From positions 19,554,222 through 19,618,221 of the forward strand of contig NC_091193.1 in NCBI RefSeq assembly GCF_040958095.1: a stretch of 64,000 nt of DNA, read 5' to 3'. The stretch comes from Procambarus clarkii. Its lineage: Eukaryota; Arthropoda; Malacostraca; Decapoda; Cambaridae. Under the pieces are notes generated by a model. It had not been told where the DNA came from and searched no databases. It saw only the letters and a list, made by a program, of their open reading frames with translations. The number at the start of each line of letters is the position of its first letter. The first letter of the stretch is position 1. Positions 1 through 11,400 of the stretch are shown here, one piece after another. A program made the position numbers and the translations under genes.

Positions 1-629
1 CGATTATCTATTAAAAATATTATGACATTTTGCTTCTTAATCATTCTATTTGTGTCAGTATGACTACTTTCTTGAAACTTGCAGGCAGAATTTGTGGTCA
101 CCAAGCTGGGAATGAGAGAAATGCTCCTTGGTACAAATGAGCATTTTTCTCATCTCTCGTGTAACATTTTGTGCGGGATCTATGTGGTATTGTATTATAG
201 ATTAAGTGATATTGAAGTAAAGAAGGTCAAAATGTATTGGAACAATTGTCAAGAAAGTGAAGGATATGAGACTAAGGAAACACTGCAGTGCTGACAGAGG
301 GACCTATTCCAACGAATAATGCTAAACTCCTCATAAGATTTGTGCTCTGCTAGAAGAAATTCGAGTGAAACTGGTTGTTTTGAAAGCATTAAGAAGTTGA
401 AGAGGCACAGGAAAATGAAGATCTTGTGCTAGCTCAGCAGTGTGAAGTACATGAGGATGAAGCAATAGTCCTATGGCAGCCTGCTAAACTCCACATAGTA
501 GTACAAGGTACCAGTTTCTAGAAGCTTTATTAAAGAGTGGACATTTGATAATACTATGTCTGATGCACATGGTCTTGCTGCAATACCAGGCATGACTTCC
601 TATTAGAGTGCTTTATCCTAGGTTCCTCC

Positions 630-860
630 CCTTGGCTTGGGAGGATTTACTGAGCGTCAATCCTTAACTGTAGCCTCTGTTTACCCAACAGTAAAAGGGT
701 ACCTGATTGTTAAACAATTTGGCTAAACAATCCTATGTTCCAGGGAACATAGGATTAATGATTTGCCGAAACGCTATGCGTGCTGGTGGCTGTACAAGAA
801 TGTAAGAACTCTTGTATATATAAATAAAATAGAAATAAAATAACTTCCCAGAGTACCTAT
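630..860 (+). mobile_element. SINE-like fragment (3' body)
   Basis: The phrase GCTATGCGTGCT followed by GGCTGTACAAGAATGTAAGAA and a tail of TATATAAATAAAAT also occurs at about 17220-17300 and, in part, at 32860-32890. Such a shared body with an A/T-rich tail indicates a dispersed SINE family. No intact tRNA-like promoter boxes are visible in this copy. Confidence 0.6.
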
Positions 861-1108
861 GTACAGGTATCTATATTACATCTTACATAATAGAAAAAAC
901 TCAAGATGTAAGAAGATTACAAATTCTTAAAGCCATTCACATAAGTCGAACAACTCACAATAAATACCGAAATAACGGAACTATTCACTCTACCCACCAT
1001 GAGAGAAAGAACAAGACCAGAACTTGAAAATGCCAACGTTGATGACACTGCTCAAAACGCCACGCCCACTACACCTGCTTGATCTTTGTGATTTCCCCTC
1101 TTTTTTTT

Positions 1109-1215
1109 GCTTTATTCTTCACCCTTTATGCCTTATTCTTCACCTCTTTATGGCTTATTCTTCACCTCTTTACACCTTATTCTTCACCTCTTTACGCCTC
1201 ACTCTTCACCTATAT
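1109..1215 (+). repeat. 22-bp pyrimidine-rich tandem repeat
   Basis: Four imperfect copies of a unit containing CTTATTCTTCACCTCTTTA lie head to tail. They are followed by a run of about 13 C at 1239-1251. The open frames over the array come from the absence of stops in the unit and are not evidence of a gene. Confidence 0.8.
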
Positions 1216-2897
1216 GTATTTGTATGTACCTGACCTACCCCCCCCCCCCCTCCCCAACGGCATAAATCGAATACGCCCAGTACAGTCCCATCACTTGAGA
1301 ATGAACCATGTAGGTTCAAAACATTGTGTAAATATATAATAGGTGTAATACATTCTACAGTTAATTATTCTTTTAGTTTATCCAGAACAAAGATGACATT
1401 TGGAGAAATCCTTTTCCAATTAAATCAAGATGCAAGAGCACTAGTCAGGGTGATAGAAACCCTAAACAAGAAAATAATCAACACAATGTGCAGTCATATT
1501 CAATGAAAACTGTCTAAGAAAACCTATACACCAATATAAAATGTGTGTATGTATGTACACACACATTCTTCTTTCCAAATAGTATGAGATGAGAATACGA
1601 GGCAGGTGAAGCCATGAGAAATTGACAATCCAAACACCAATGTTGTGGAACGACCTATCTAAAATATATTATTGCCCGGACAGTGTTTGCTGGCATATCA
1701 CACACTAGTGATATGCCAGAAAGTGCGATAATGGATCACTGTACACAGTGATCCATCGTTGCACTTCTCTGTTCAAATTGCCTCAAATTTAATTTGTGAT
1801 AACTAGTAGAATGCATATTTACAATATTATTTAGCATGACACTCCACGACATTGTCGCTTGGATCGTCGACTTCCTATGGCATCACCTGCCACGTATTTT
1901 TCTCTAATTTTTACCGGTCGGAAATTCAAAGTCAAACTGAGGTCTGAGCCTCAGTTACCTCCCTCGCATGTTTCGCGTACCGGTGGTGGCACGCTGGACG
2001 CTGCAAGAACCACAGCGCTCTACGGCAGATCATGTTTGAATTTTGAATTGAAGTTCAAATTCGGGTTTGCCCGAAATGCTATGTGTACTAGTGGCTTTAG
2101 GTATTGTGTGTACTAGCTCTATCTATAAATCCATCATTATGTTTGTAGCTAATCTTCTATGTATGTACTTTTACCTGAATAAACATTTGATTTGATTTGA
2201 ATTTTGTTATAAAATGAGATTTCCGAGTAAAAATGAGTTTTTCACGTTCTACATTCGGCACAAACATTATAGTGGGTAAATAGGCCACATTTCTTCGTTA
2301 CTTTAGTAATGCTAATAGGCTACAGATAACATTAGGTAATTCTATGGACTGATTTCAGATTCATATTCCTTTATAAGCTGAATGTTTTGATAAAAGATCA
2401 TCACAAATTTTCTTTTAACTTCACTGATTGTTGAAGCCCTAAACAATACATTTCCTAATGCACTAGTAGTAGAATGCAAAAATATGCAAATATGGAATGG
2501 TGAAAGAGAAGGGTTTTGTCAGCCACGGGTAAATGCAAAAATATAACCCCAATTGTGCTATGGCAACTCGATGGCCAACCGCCAAACTACGAAGGCCTCT
2601 CGTGGATTGAGGTTTGACAGTTCAGTCGGGAAGTATGTTATAGTCACAGATGTTAACCAAGTTTTAGTTAACTACATCCAAGGTACTGTGTTCCCATTTA
2701 GTAGTTCTCCCATTCATGTACTGTATGTACTCCACTACTGTTCATGTTTGGGGCTTATTCCCTACTGTTATGCAGGGGTAATTCAGTTGTGTTCTTTTTA
2801 TCGTACAAGTCAAAGCCAATGCGATATTAATTGCACTATGACCTTATTCATTTTACATTTCATATATAATTTATATATACATTTAATTTCTTTGCAG

Positions 2898-3046
2898 GTG
2901 TACGTGTAATCATCGATAAAAAGGCACAGTTAACACTCCTTGGGACAGAGATGGATTACGTGCAGAGTAAATTAGCAGCAGAATTTGTTTTTAACAATCC
3001 AAATATTAAAGGAACTTGTGGCTGTGGAGAAAGTTTTTCAATATAA
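2898..3046 (+). CDS. ISCA1: Iron-sulfur cluster assembly 1, terminal exon (partial gene)
   Basis: This is the last exon of the mitochondrial A-type Fe-S scaffold/carrier ISCA1. The acceptor TTTGCAG is followed by GT, so the exon begins in phase 1 with the split glycine of GVRV. It encodes about 48 residues, including QLTLLGTEMDYV, EFVFNNPNIKGTCGCGESF and a TAA stop. The CGCG pair is the conserved C-terminal cysteine pair that, with a third cysteine in an upstream exon, binds iron or a cluster. The family normally has about 125-130 residues, so roughly the first 80 lie left of the window. ISCA1 works with ISCA2 and IBA57 in making mitochondrial [4Fe-4S] clusters (known for the family). The near-identity of this block to animal ISCA1 makes the call secure. 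Confidence 0.96.
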
Positions 3047-3329
3047 TTTTTTTTTAATGCTGTTGATTCTTTGGAGTTTTACTGGTAAATTTATAATATC
3101 TCAGTATGGTATATACAGTAGTTGACCTTATTGAGTGCATTTTTTTTGTAATACTTTGTGTGTATTAACCAAGAATTACGTTCTTGGTTCAACATGACTA
3201 CCTAATATAGTTTACTGTATAATAAGCATGTAGATAAATCTAGACAAGGTAGGAGGCAACCTAAAGAAATAGCCTAGCTGTATAGGATATTCATATTCTT
3301 TTTAGATGTAAATAATTGTTTTACATTAT

Positions 3330-3335
3330 AATAAA
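3330..3335 (+). terminator. ISCA1: Candidate poly(A) signal for ISCA1
   Basis: A canonical AATAAA lies 284 bases after the ISCA1 stop and is the first clear one downstream on the plus strand. This suggests a 3' UTR of about 300 bases. Transcript data are needed for the exact end. Confidence 0.45.
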
Positions 3336-3842
3336 GAAAATATAGGTATGTTATACTTTCAGTTGTAAATGGTTAATATTTATTTATAGATAACTTGAAG
3401 TAAAAGTTCACTATTCCCTGTACAGTATTTGCACCTTAAAAAGACAAGGTTAATCCAGACCTTCCTATAATAGTCCTCTAAAAGCTGACCAAATCTGCAC
3501 ACTGGATTTTCATCACATTTAGATTAAAAAACAAATTTAGCTATTGGAGGGATATTCGTCACAAATTTCCATTAGTGAATTTTTTTGTCTTGCACTTGCT
3601 AATCTTGGTAATTAACAGTACAGTATTTATAAATGTCAAAATAATACATTTTATTTAAATCATTTTGTTTACTATGCTTGTACAAATGAGTTTAGATTCC
3701 TCAGAAAAAAAAAATCAGACTTGTGAAGGCATGCATACTGACCATGTGAGTGTGGTCTGACATCTCATTACTTGATCATCTTCACTGGCTTTTCTTCCAG
3801 TATATAATTATTTGCACCTTGAAGTCTTGCCTGATGTATTCC

Positions 3843-4211
3843 AACCCGTTCTCGCAAATTCGTAAAGTCAATATTGACTTATTAACTACGTGCATAGGTG
3901 ATATACTAAACATAATAGATACCCTTAAAAAGATTCATAGAAAACACCAACCTTACCTAACCTTGTTAGTATCTTAAGATAAGCATCTTATTGCTTCGTA
4001 ATTTCAATTATTACTTAACCTATACCTATTATAGGTTAGGTAATAATTGTAATTACGAAGCAATAAGATGCTTATCTTAAGATACTAACAAGGTTAGGTA
4101 AGGTCGGTGTTTTCTATGAATCTTTTTAAGGGAATCTATTATGTTAAGTATGTCACCTATGCACATATTTAATAAGTCAATATTGACTTATTAAATTTGC
4201 GAGAACGGGTT
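3843..4211. mobile_element. 369-bp foldback (palindromic) MITE-like element
   Basis: The left end AACCCGTTCTCGCAAAT and the right end ATTTGCGAGAACGGGTT are exact reverse complements. The arms, about 180 bases each, stay nearly identical to the centre near 4027 (CCTATTATAGG). Internal landmarks such as AAGCAATAAGATGCTTATCT appear in both orientations. GTATTC occurs just outside both ends and could be a short target duplication. There is no coding capacity. This is either a non-autonomous DNA transposon or a foldback element. Confidence 0.85.
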
Positions 4212-6224
4212 GTGTATTCATACTATTATTGTTGCACAAGAGTAAGAGGAACTGCATCCATGGATAATATAGCAAGAATTATTAGAAAAACTTGATCGTG
4301 GCTAGGGAACTGGCTGGCAATGGAGCATAGCACTGATACTAGTTTTGATTCTGATGATAAAAGCCAAGTAGATACTCAGGAAATTTGGATTTCAGGCAAG
4401 ACTGAATCTGGTCTGGAATGATGTAGTCCAAATTTTAAAGGTGTCAGTGTAATGCTGAAACCTGATTAATTACTGTTGATAATCATAATTTTAAAAGAAC
4501 ATGCTTTTGCATACATTTTAGTGTTTATTGCTTTAAACAATGTAATGATTGTGGCCAGTAATTAATTAATGATTGTTGCTGAAAATGGCTCTAACCTTGA
4601 TGCAAAGAATACTATCTATAACATCAAATGCAGTGGTCTTTTCAAGAGGGGGGTCCGAGATGATTCGTATTCAGATTTGTTGATGCTGTACAATGAAATC
4701 TTTTTTTAATTTTATTAAACATTGAACTCTATCCATTGCAAATAATGTTCGTTGACCTCCCCTACCTCCAGTCATTCTAATTTTTGGTCAGTTTTAGTTA
4801 AAAGTTATTGTTTGAAGCTAGTGTGCATAAATCATGTAAACATTACTAAAGTGCAAAGCTAGGATTCTTAGTGCAACTATAGTTTGTCATTTTGTACCAG
4901 TTGAATTCTGGTAAAGTCCACTCAAAGTCCCACTACACATTATAAATTCTGGTTCCTCATGTTATACTTGCATCACATACTGGAACACCCATAAATAAAT
5001 CTAACTTGGCAAAGAATCTTAAATTGTTTTTTTGCATTATAGGTAATGATAAATTATTTTAATGGTGAAAAACAAAAAAACAGACTTTATAATGTTAACA
5101 CTAAAGTGTAAAAAAGTATAGAATGTATAATTTTTTATTTGTAAATACAGCATTATATATATATATATTTATTTTGTCATTTTCACAGTAATAAAATCTA
5201 AATAAATATACTGTACTTAATTCTAAACTATCACAAATAATGAAAGAACTAATGTTCCAAGTGATTAAATAGCTTGTTTCATATAGTTCTTTAAATCTAG
5301 CACTTATGTAATGGCAAACTACAGTACAAGTTGGCATGAACTCTTGGCTATAAACAAAGAAACACACTATTGTCTGTATTTTACCATGATCCAGTCAACT
5401 TTCACATTCAAACAGGATATATGTGGTGTTTTTCTTTGTCACCTTATAGACTCGTACCATCAGAATACCACCAGATGACAATTTCAATACTGTACATTCA
5501 TTACACATTTGAAAACCCACCATACTTCTGCAAGGGTAAGAGAAGTTTGGTAATAAGTTCCTGTACAAACAAAATCAACTTTCTTATTCAGAGACCAAAG
5601 ATAGCAAAATGCTTCAGTATTTGTAGATATCACAGTTGTGTTTAATAAATGCAAATCATTTATAAACCTATTCTTTTTTTAAATTAAAGCCTGATATTCA
5701 ATAAGTTAACAAGTACAAAAAAATATCAATGACTGCTTTATAAAATATTTCAAACATTATCCAATGCTTATGGTAAATCAATATTTTCCATTCCAAAGTT
5801 GACCACATTATTTTTCCATGTGTCAAGTCTTGATACACACGACTAAAAATTCATGACTTTAAACCAATTTGTCTAGTACTGTACTGACACAAAGGGGAAA
5901 ACACATTTAGCTGGTACTGGCACTTTACATAATGAATTAAGGCAATAATATACAATGACAATAATATATACAAATTGGTTTAAGGCAATAATATACATGG
6001 TTCAGTGAAAAAGCTAAAGAGGTTATTGAGAAGAAAAAAACTGCATGGAAAATACTGCTGTAGAAAAATGTGCCACGTGATATTTTTTACATATTCCATC
6101 TGTTCTGTCTCAAATTTATTATGGAAAAAAAAGATAACGGATGAGATTGGGAGAAAGTTGAGTGAAGACTGACTGACTATTTTACTATCTAGGTTGATCT
6201 AGGTAGTCATAGTGGGATTAGAGT

Positions 6225-6350
6225 TAGTTTAGTTCATTTATTATACACCTCATACCCATCCAAAGATGGCAGTAGTGGAAAGGGTTACAGAGGCACATAA
6301 TGGGCTCAGACTTAACCTCAATTCATTTAGCTAAGCAAGTTACAATCTTG
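6225..6350 (-). mobile_element. LINE 3'-tail fragment
   Basis: Read on the minus strand, this contains GCCCATTATGTGCCTCTGTA, then CCCTTTCCACTACTGCC and a GGGTATGAGGTGTATAATAA tail. Copies of the same tail occur at 20705-20830 (-), 22900-23035 (+) and 37440-37610 (+), with a short piece at 19350-19400. At 20705-21490 the tail directly follows LINE coding sequence, which identifies the family as a LINE 3' end. Confidence 0.7.
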
Positions 6351-6424
6351 AGGAGGTATATAAAATTAACATATGGTAGGGGAGGGGGGCCATGACAGAT
6401 GTGCATGTTACCAATAGGTTACAT

Positions 6425-6500
6425 TGCGGTTATCTTGCGATGATTCCGGGGCTTAGCGTCCCCGTGGCCCAGTCCTTGACCAGGCCTACTGGTCGAGGTT
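6425..6500 (-). mobile_element. Fragment of a tRNA-derived SINE (3' part)
   Basis: On the minus strand this reads as the GCCTGGTC...CTAAGCCCCG...ATCATC...AAGATAACC portion shared with the full-length SINEs at 54501-54738 and 62411-62662. The tRNA-like head is missing. Confidence 0.65.
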
Positions 6501-6789
6501 GAGTGAATTTTTTAAGCATCAATTACAAATGGTAACAAAATCAAATGTGTTTGAGTGAGGATTTGGATCAAGACTCAGTTTAATAAACAAGATAAGATAA
6601 GAAGGAAATTAAATAAATAAATATCTATAGGGCAGGGAAAAGTATAAGGAGAAAGCACCAAGCCAACAAGAGTATAATAAGAGATACAGTACTACAAAAT
6701 AGGATCCTCGTGGCATAGCTGGAATAACCAGATATGTTGAGGTATGGGGGTGATGTGATAGTGGATATAATGTTAATAAATGTGCAAAG

Positions 6790-7830
6790 GATAATGAAAT
6801 GCCTGATGACTGAACAAAGGTCAGTGTGGTACCAGCTCAAGAGAAAAGGTAGTAGGGAAGATTGTGATAATTATAGGGTTATTAGTTTACTTAGCAAACC
6901 AGGAAAAGTATATGGAATGGTATGAACAGAGATAGTAAAAGACAACACAATGTAGGATAGGGAAGGAACTGGATAGTTTTAGGAAGGGTGGGGGTGGGGG
7001 GGGGCTTATACAGATCAGATCAGATTTTTACTGTAAGAATTGTTGCCAAAATGTTTCTACTAAAGGGGAGAAAATTGGATGCTGCCTTTATGAATTTATA
7101 AAAAGAACTGCAAGAGGTTTTATTCATTTATGGAGTGGAAAGAAGTTTATTAACAGAAGATGTATGTACTGTATACAGATGATGCAATGTTATTTGCCAA
7201 GAATGAGGAGGAACCACAAAATATTATGAACATATATGATGATTAAGAAGAATGTTTGAAAGTGAATGTAGAAAAAGTAGCTATGTAATCCAAGATAAGA
7301 AAATCAAATGGTGTGGATTTCATAGATCTCTGTACATTGGCAAAATGAGTTAGACAGTAGAATAAAAATTTGGGAAGATACTAGAAGTTGTAAGTTTTAA
7401 ATAGTTGGGGGAAGTGTTAGATAAAAATTATGGTATGTATTCATGGACAAATGAAGAGGATGAGTGGACAGAGTTGTAGGAAAGGTGAAAAGCAAAATTA
7501 CCATAAATCAAGGATTATTAGAACATGAGTACTGTACATTATTCCATGTGTTGGAATACAGTAGTATATTCCAACACATGGAAGTGAAACTTGGGTAGTG
7601 CTGAAGAGTACAAACAGTGGGGAATTTTTTTTTTTTTTTCAAAGAAGCAGTTGGTGTTTGTGGGATGGATAAGGTAATGTAATAGCAGACTGCTACAAAG
7701 TTCTAATATGAGGAGATGAATTGCCAAAATAGCGAGGGCATGAAATATGGAATAGATGAAGCACAGTACACTGAGGTGGTATGGACATGTCAGCAGAATG
7801 CCTTTAGAATCATTTAATGAGCAGGGTATA
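6790..7830 (+). pseudogene. Decayed LINE reverse transcriptase (ORF2 relic)
   Basis: Several reverse-transcriptase blocks can be read in order but in different frames. NYRVISLLSKPGKVYG, at about 6870-6920, matches the NYRGISLL block. YTDDAMLFAKNEEE, at about 7175-7215, holds the catalytic (Y/F)xDD motif. LRWYGHVSRMP, near 7770-7803, resembles the block near the end of such ORFs. Frameshifts, stops and a G-run at 6986-7003 separate them, so the element is dead. It lies between ISCA1 and the Ana2/STIL gene. The LINE clade cannot be fixed by eye. Confidence 0.75.
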
Positions 7831-8419
7831 TAAAGGTGAAATAAAGCAAACGAACATAACCAGAATCTGGAATTTATAAATAAAGCAGCAGTTGACAAGG
7901 GAGTGGGGAGTTGGGGGCTTGTTGTTAAAGAACATGAAAGATTTGTGTAGTGACAGAACCTCCTGGAGAAATTTCTGATGGAGGGGGGAGGGGGGCTCCT
8001 GGGAGGAAATAAGGCATTTTAGGAAGGTTTCTACAAGCTGCTTAAAGTGGTCAATTTCCAATAGCAATAAAATCATCTATATACAGACTTGGGAAGTATA
8101 AAACATAAGGGTGAGCATATCTCCCAACACTTTTACTAGATGCTGTTCTGCCACACCACCTACCCGACTGTGATGGGATACAAACACTGTTGTTGTATCC
8201 CAATAGACCTGCAGACCTTCCTTGGCTGGCATTACTTACAATACATTTCAAGTTGTTGAAAAATAATATGCATCAAGCAGAATAACAGTAAAAGCTAAAA
8301 TAAAGTAAGTTTGAATGTTAGCCTTCAAGGTAGAAGAATCATAATGAACGCTATTGTTCGTTAACGTACATCAAAAAGAGGTCCTTAAATAAAGCAAGGT
8401 TATAGACAATACATCAAAA

Positions 8420-11400
8420 TTAGTTTTCCTGTAGTCCATATCTATCAAGAAATTTTTTGGTGGCTATAGAAAAGTCATTGTTCATACTGACTTTGTGAAG
8501 TTGGTTTTGGTTTTTTTCTTGGCTGTCAATAATTCTAGGTGGAACAGGACAGTCAACCGACATACTTGTCCCATCACCTCTGTTTCTTTTTGTCATTGCT
8601 GAAAAATCAAGTGAATGAATGAATCCAAAGATCACAAATGTAATTTATATATTATATATGTATTTATACATATGATGGCTCAAGCATATGCATAACATAA
8701 AAAAGCTAGTTACATATACAGTATGTATGAAAAATATAAACCATACACTGAGCTGCCATAAACATGCTATAAATATGAACAGACTACTAAGAATATCATC
8801 TTGTTCTATACTGTACACACTTAACTCATGGTACTTAATGGAACCCTACCCTGCTCCTTATCGTCCTAACTGTATTGTCCCGCTTACAACCCTGCACCTT
8901 GTAGAATGTCCCAATTTTCAGGACAATCGTATGTCTTACTTTCCTAATGTCCTTCTGGGACATTTGTCCGTTGGTGGAATCCTTGGCGAATCCGATACCT
9001 TTGATATTGCTTGCCTTGTGTGCTTTTGTTCCCGTATTAGCATCCCCAGTGGCACAGGATATTCTACACCTTTTGAATATGCTGCACCACAGATGGTGTT
9101 ACATAGTCAACTCAGCTTGGTGCTTTATTTTGATAATTACTTACTTGATATATATGATATGTGGCTGGGCCTCATCTGGGATTCCTGGTCAGCTTCCCTA
9201 TCTCTGCCTCCAGCAGCCCAGGATTGGTTGGTTTCTCAAGTGTTTTGTGGAGGAGCATGCTTGAGTTTCTGCTGGTGTGTTTTACAGTTGTGCAGAGGCC
9301 TGTAATTTGCCTGTGTGGTTTTCCCACTAGGCATTACTTGCCTGCAGGTGTTGTCCCAGTTTCTCAGGGGATGATCACCCATTCTGCAGCCTTCGGGACC
9401 TGATTCAGATCCAGACTACCCTTTGATGGCTTCTTCATCACCGCTTTCCTCTTTGGACTATTTGGAGTTCGGTTTTGTGGCTCATTCCTTCTCTTCCTCC
9501 TGTGCTATACCCAGATATGGTCATCTTGGTCTTGGGTGCTCACTAGACAGTTCTGAGCTGTTGGCTGGATCCACTTCAGCAGGTGCAGTTCATTTCACAA
9601 ATTAGCCAAGGTCTAGTTTGCCCTTTCTATTACCTCCAGCTTTATGATCTAGCTCCACTTTATTCCAGGCATTTTTGGGGGGGGGGGGGGGGGGGGGTTG
9701 GCTCTACCTTTTTTCCTCTTGGCCTGGGTTGAATTGATCTAGTATCCCGGCTGCCTTGCTTCTACTGAGGGGAAACAGATTCTAATCCTGGTCACTAGTA
9801 GGTGTGTTCATGAGTAAAATGACCTGGTAAGGTACTTAGGCTTGGAGTTAACCAGACGAGTTGCTCGGGAAGCCATTGACAGGAGCCCTCCCAGAAAACA
9901 CAATCATTAAGAGTAAATAATTAACAATAAACAGTGCATGGCTCCTCACAGTACATAAAACACAAGGAAAGTTGGCACCATTTAGCTGAGAAAAGCAGAG
10001 AAAATGGTCCTGACATAAGACAGTAGCAAACTTGTTAGTGAGGAGGCTGGCACACCAGAATGCCAGGTGACCTAGAACAGCCATCTGGTGGCAAATGGAC
10101 GATTTGGGGCAAAGGTTGTTTTTCTGTTGCCAACTAGTGTTTATCTTGTTTTTGTTAATTTTATTACTTTCTTTAAAGGAGTGGGTTGTTTGTTTTACCT
10201 GTGATTTCCTAGGCTGTTTCCTCTGTTTTGGGCTGATTTTTAATCCCCTTCTTTTCTTGCTTCTGTGAGACCCAGATTCTAGTTCTGGTTCTCTGTAGGG
10301 TTTACAAGTCTCAAGAGACCTGATACGACTGATGGTCTTATGGTATTAGTGCCTTAAGCTCCAGGAAGCTACTGAGGGGTGGGGGGGGGGGGGGATGGCG
10401 GGAACCCAGACAAGTGTAATGCAGATGAATACGCAGATGAAACGTCACAATAACGTGGCTGAAAAATCTACTTGATAATGGTCCAGAACGGGCCAAAATG
10501 TTGTTGTCTCTTCAATTTCTAGTATGTGGTTTGGTCAACAAATGTAATATGTTAAAGACCATAAGGACTTCCTCACACAGACATCTTAAAATACAATTAT
10601 AACAAGATGCCTTTTTGAGTATTAATTGATGAACTACTTTAATATGATAAACCATCATTGTATACAGTATATGAACATAACAAATAAGCCACTAGATATG
10701 ATTGCCATCATTTAAGTACACGTGTAAAGCTAGCAGGAAATAAATTCTGGCTTACCAGGTGACATTGCAGCAATAGCTGCTAACTGTGAGTCTGTAAGGT
10801 ACTTGGCGGCTGTAGCATCAGTTTCATGGTAAGGAGTTTGATAGTGAGTACTCATCGTACTCTGATACACGGACAACATATTGTGTAGCCCAGGAAGATA
10901 CATGGTGTCCATTATGGTTCTGAAATTTGTTTTAAATGAGAAATATTTAAAAAATATAAAATAAACATGCATAACTCCTTTTTCTTATGCAGTATGGTAA
11001 CAGTGATGCAAAAAAATAAAAATAGTATGCTATTACTTATAATTATTTCATTAACTTTATTTTTTTTAACCTTGCAACTAACTGTGCAGTTGCCAAGGAC
11101 TTGTGCTATACTGTATTCAGATTTGTTGTATTTACAATAACTACTCTTTATGATTGAATAAAGGTTGAGAAACATCAAGCAGAACAGACTTCATAGAAGA
11201 TGATATTTCATGTGTACAGTATGTGATTACAAAATTTAATGAAGCCGATACAGATGAAATATCATCTTCAATAATATGAACTCTTTACCTTATGTGATAG
11301 CACAAACAATATGTCGAGGTATTCAGTGTTTAGGAGAAATTCTATACTCACGAAGATATAAATTAAATATCAGGAGTGGGAAATCAAATACTGAACAGAA

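Larger units (their letters stand above)
1..2897 (+). other. ISCA1: ISCA1 intron (3' part), repeat-bearing
   Basis: This is the intron upstream of the ISCA1 terminal exon. I searched it by eye for the conserved CNGLSY-type exon of the family and did not find it, so the intron is at least 2.9 kb long and the earlier exons lie left of the window. It holds a SINE-like segment at about 630-860, a 22-bp pyrimidine-rich tandem array at 1109-1215 followed by a C-run, two adjacent palindromes near 1690-1762, and a repeat at about 1860-2205 that ends in a TTTGATTTGA-type tail. The short open frames here have no recognisable domain. Confidence 0.6.

Noticed and set aside
2553-2909. 118-codon frame overlapping the ISCA1 exon
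   Set aside because: It reads the wrong frame into the ISCA1 acceptor and stops at once. The sequence before 2898 is intronic.
8688-9305. 205-codon plus-strand frame
   Set aside because: Only a short part resembles a LINE C-terminus. The rest is antisense intron of Ana2/STIL and repeat sequence.
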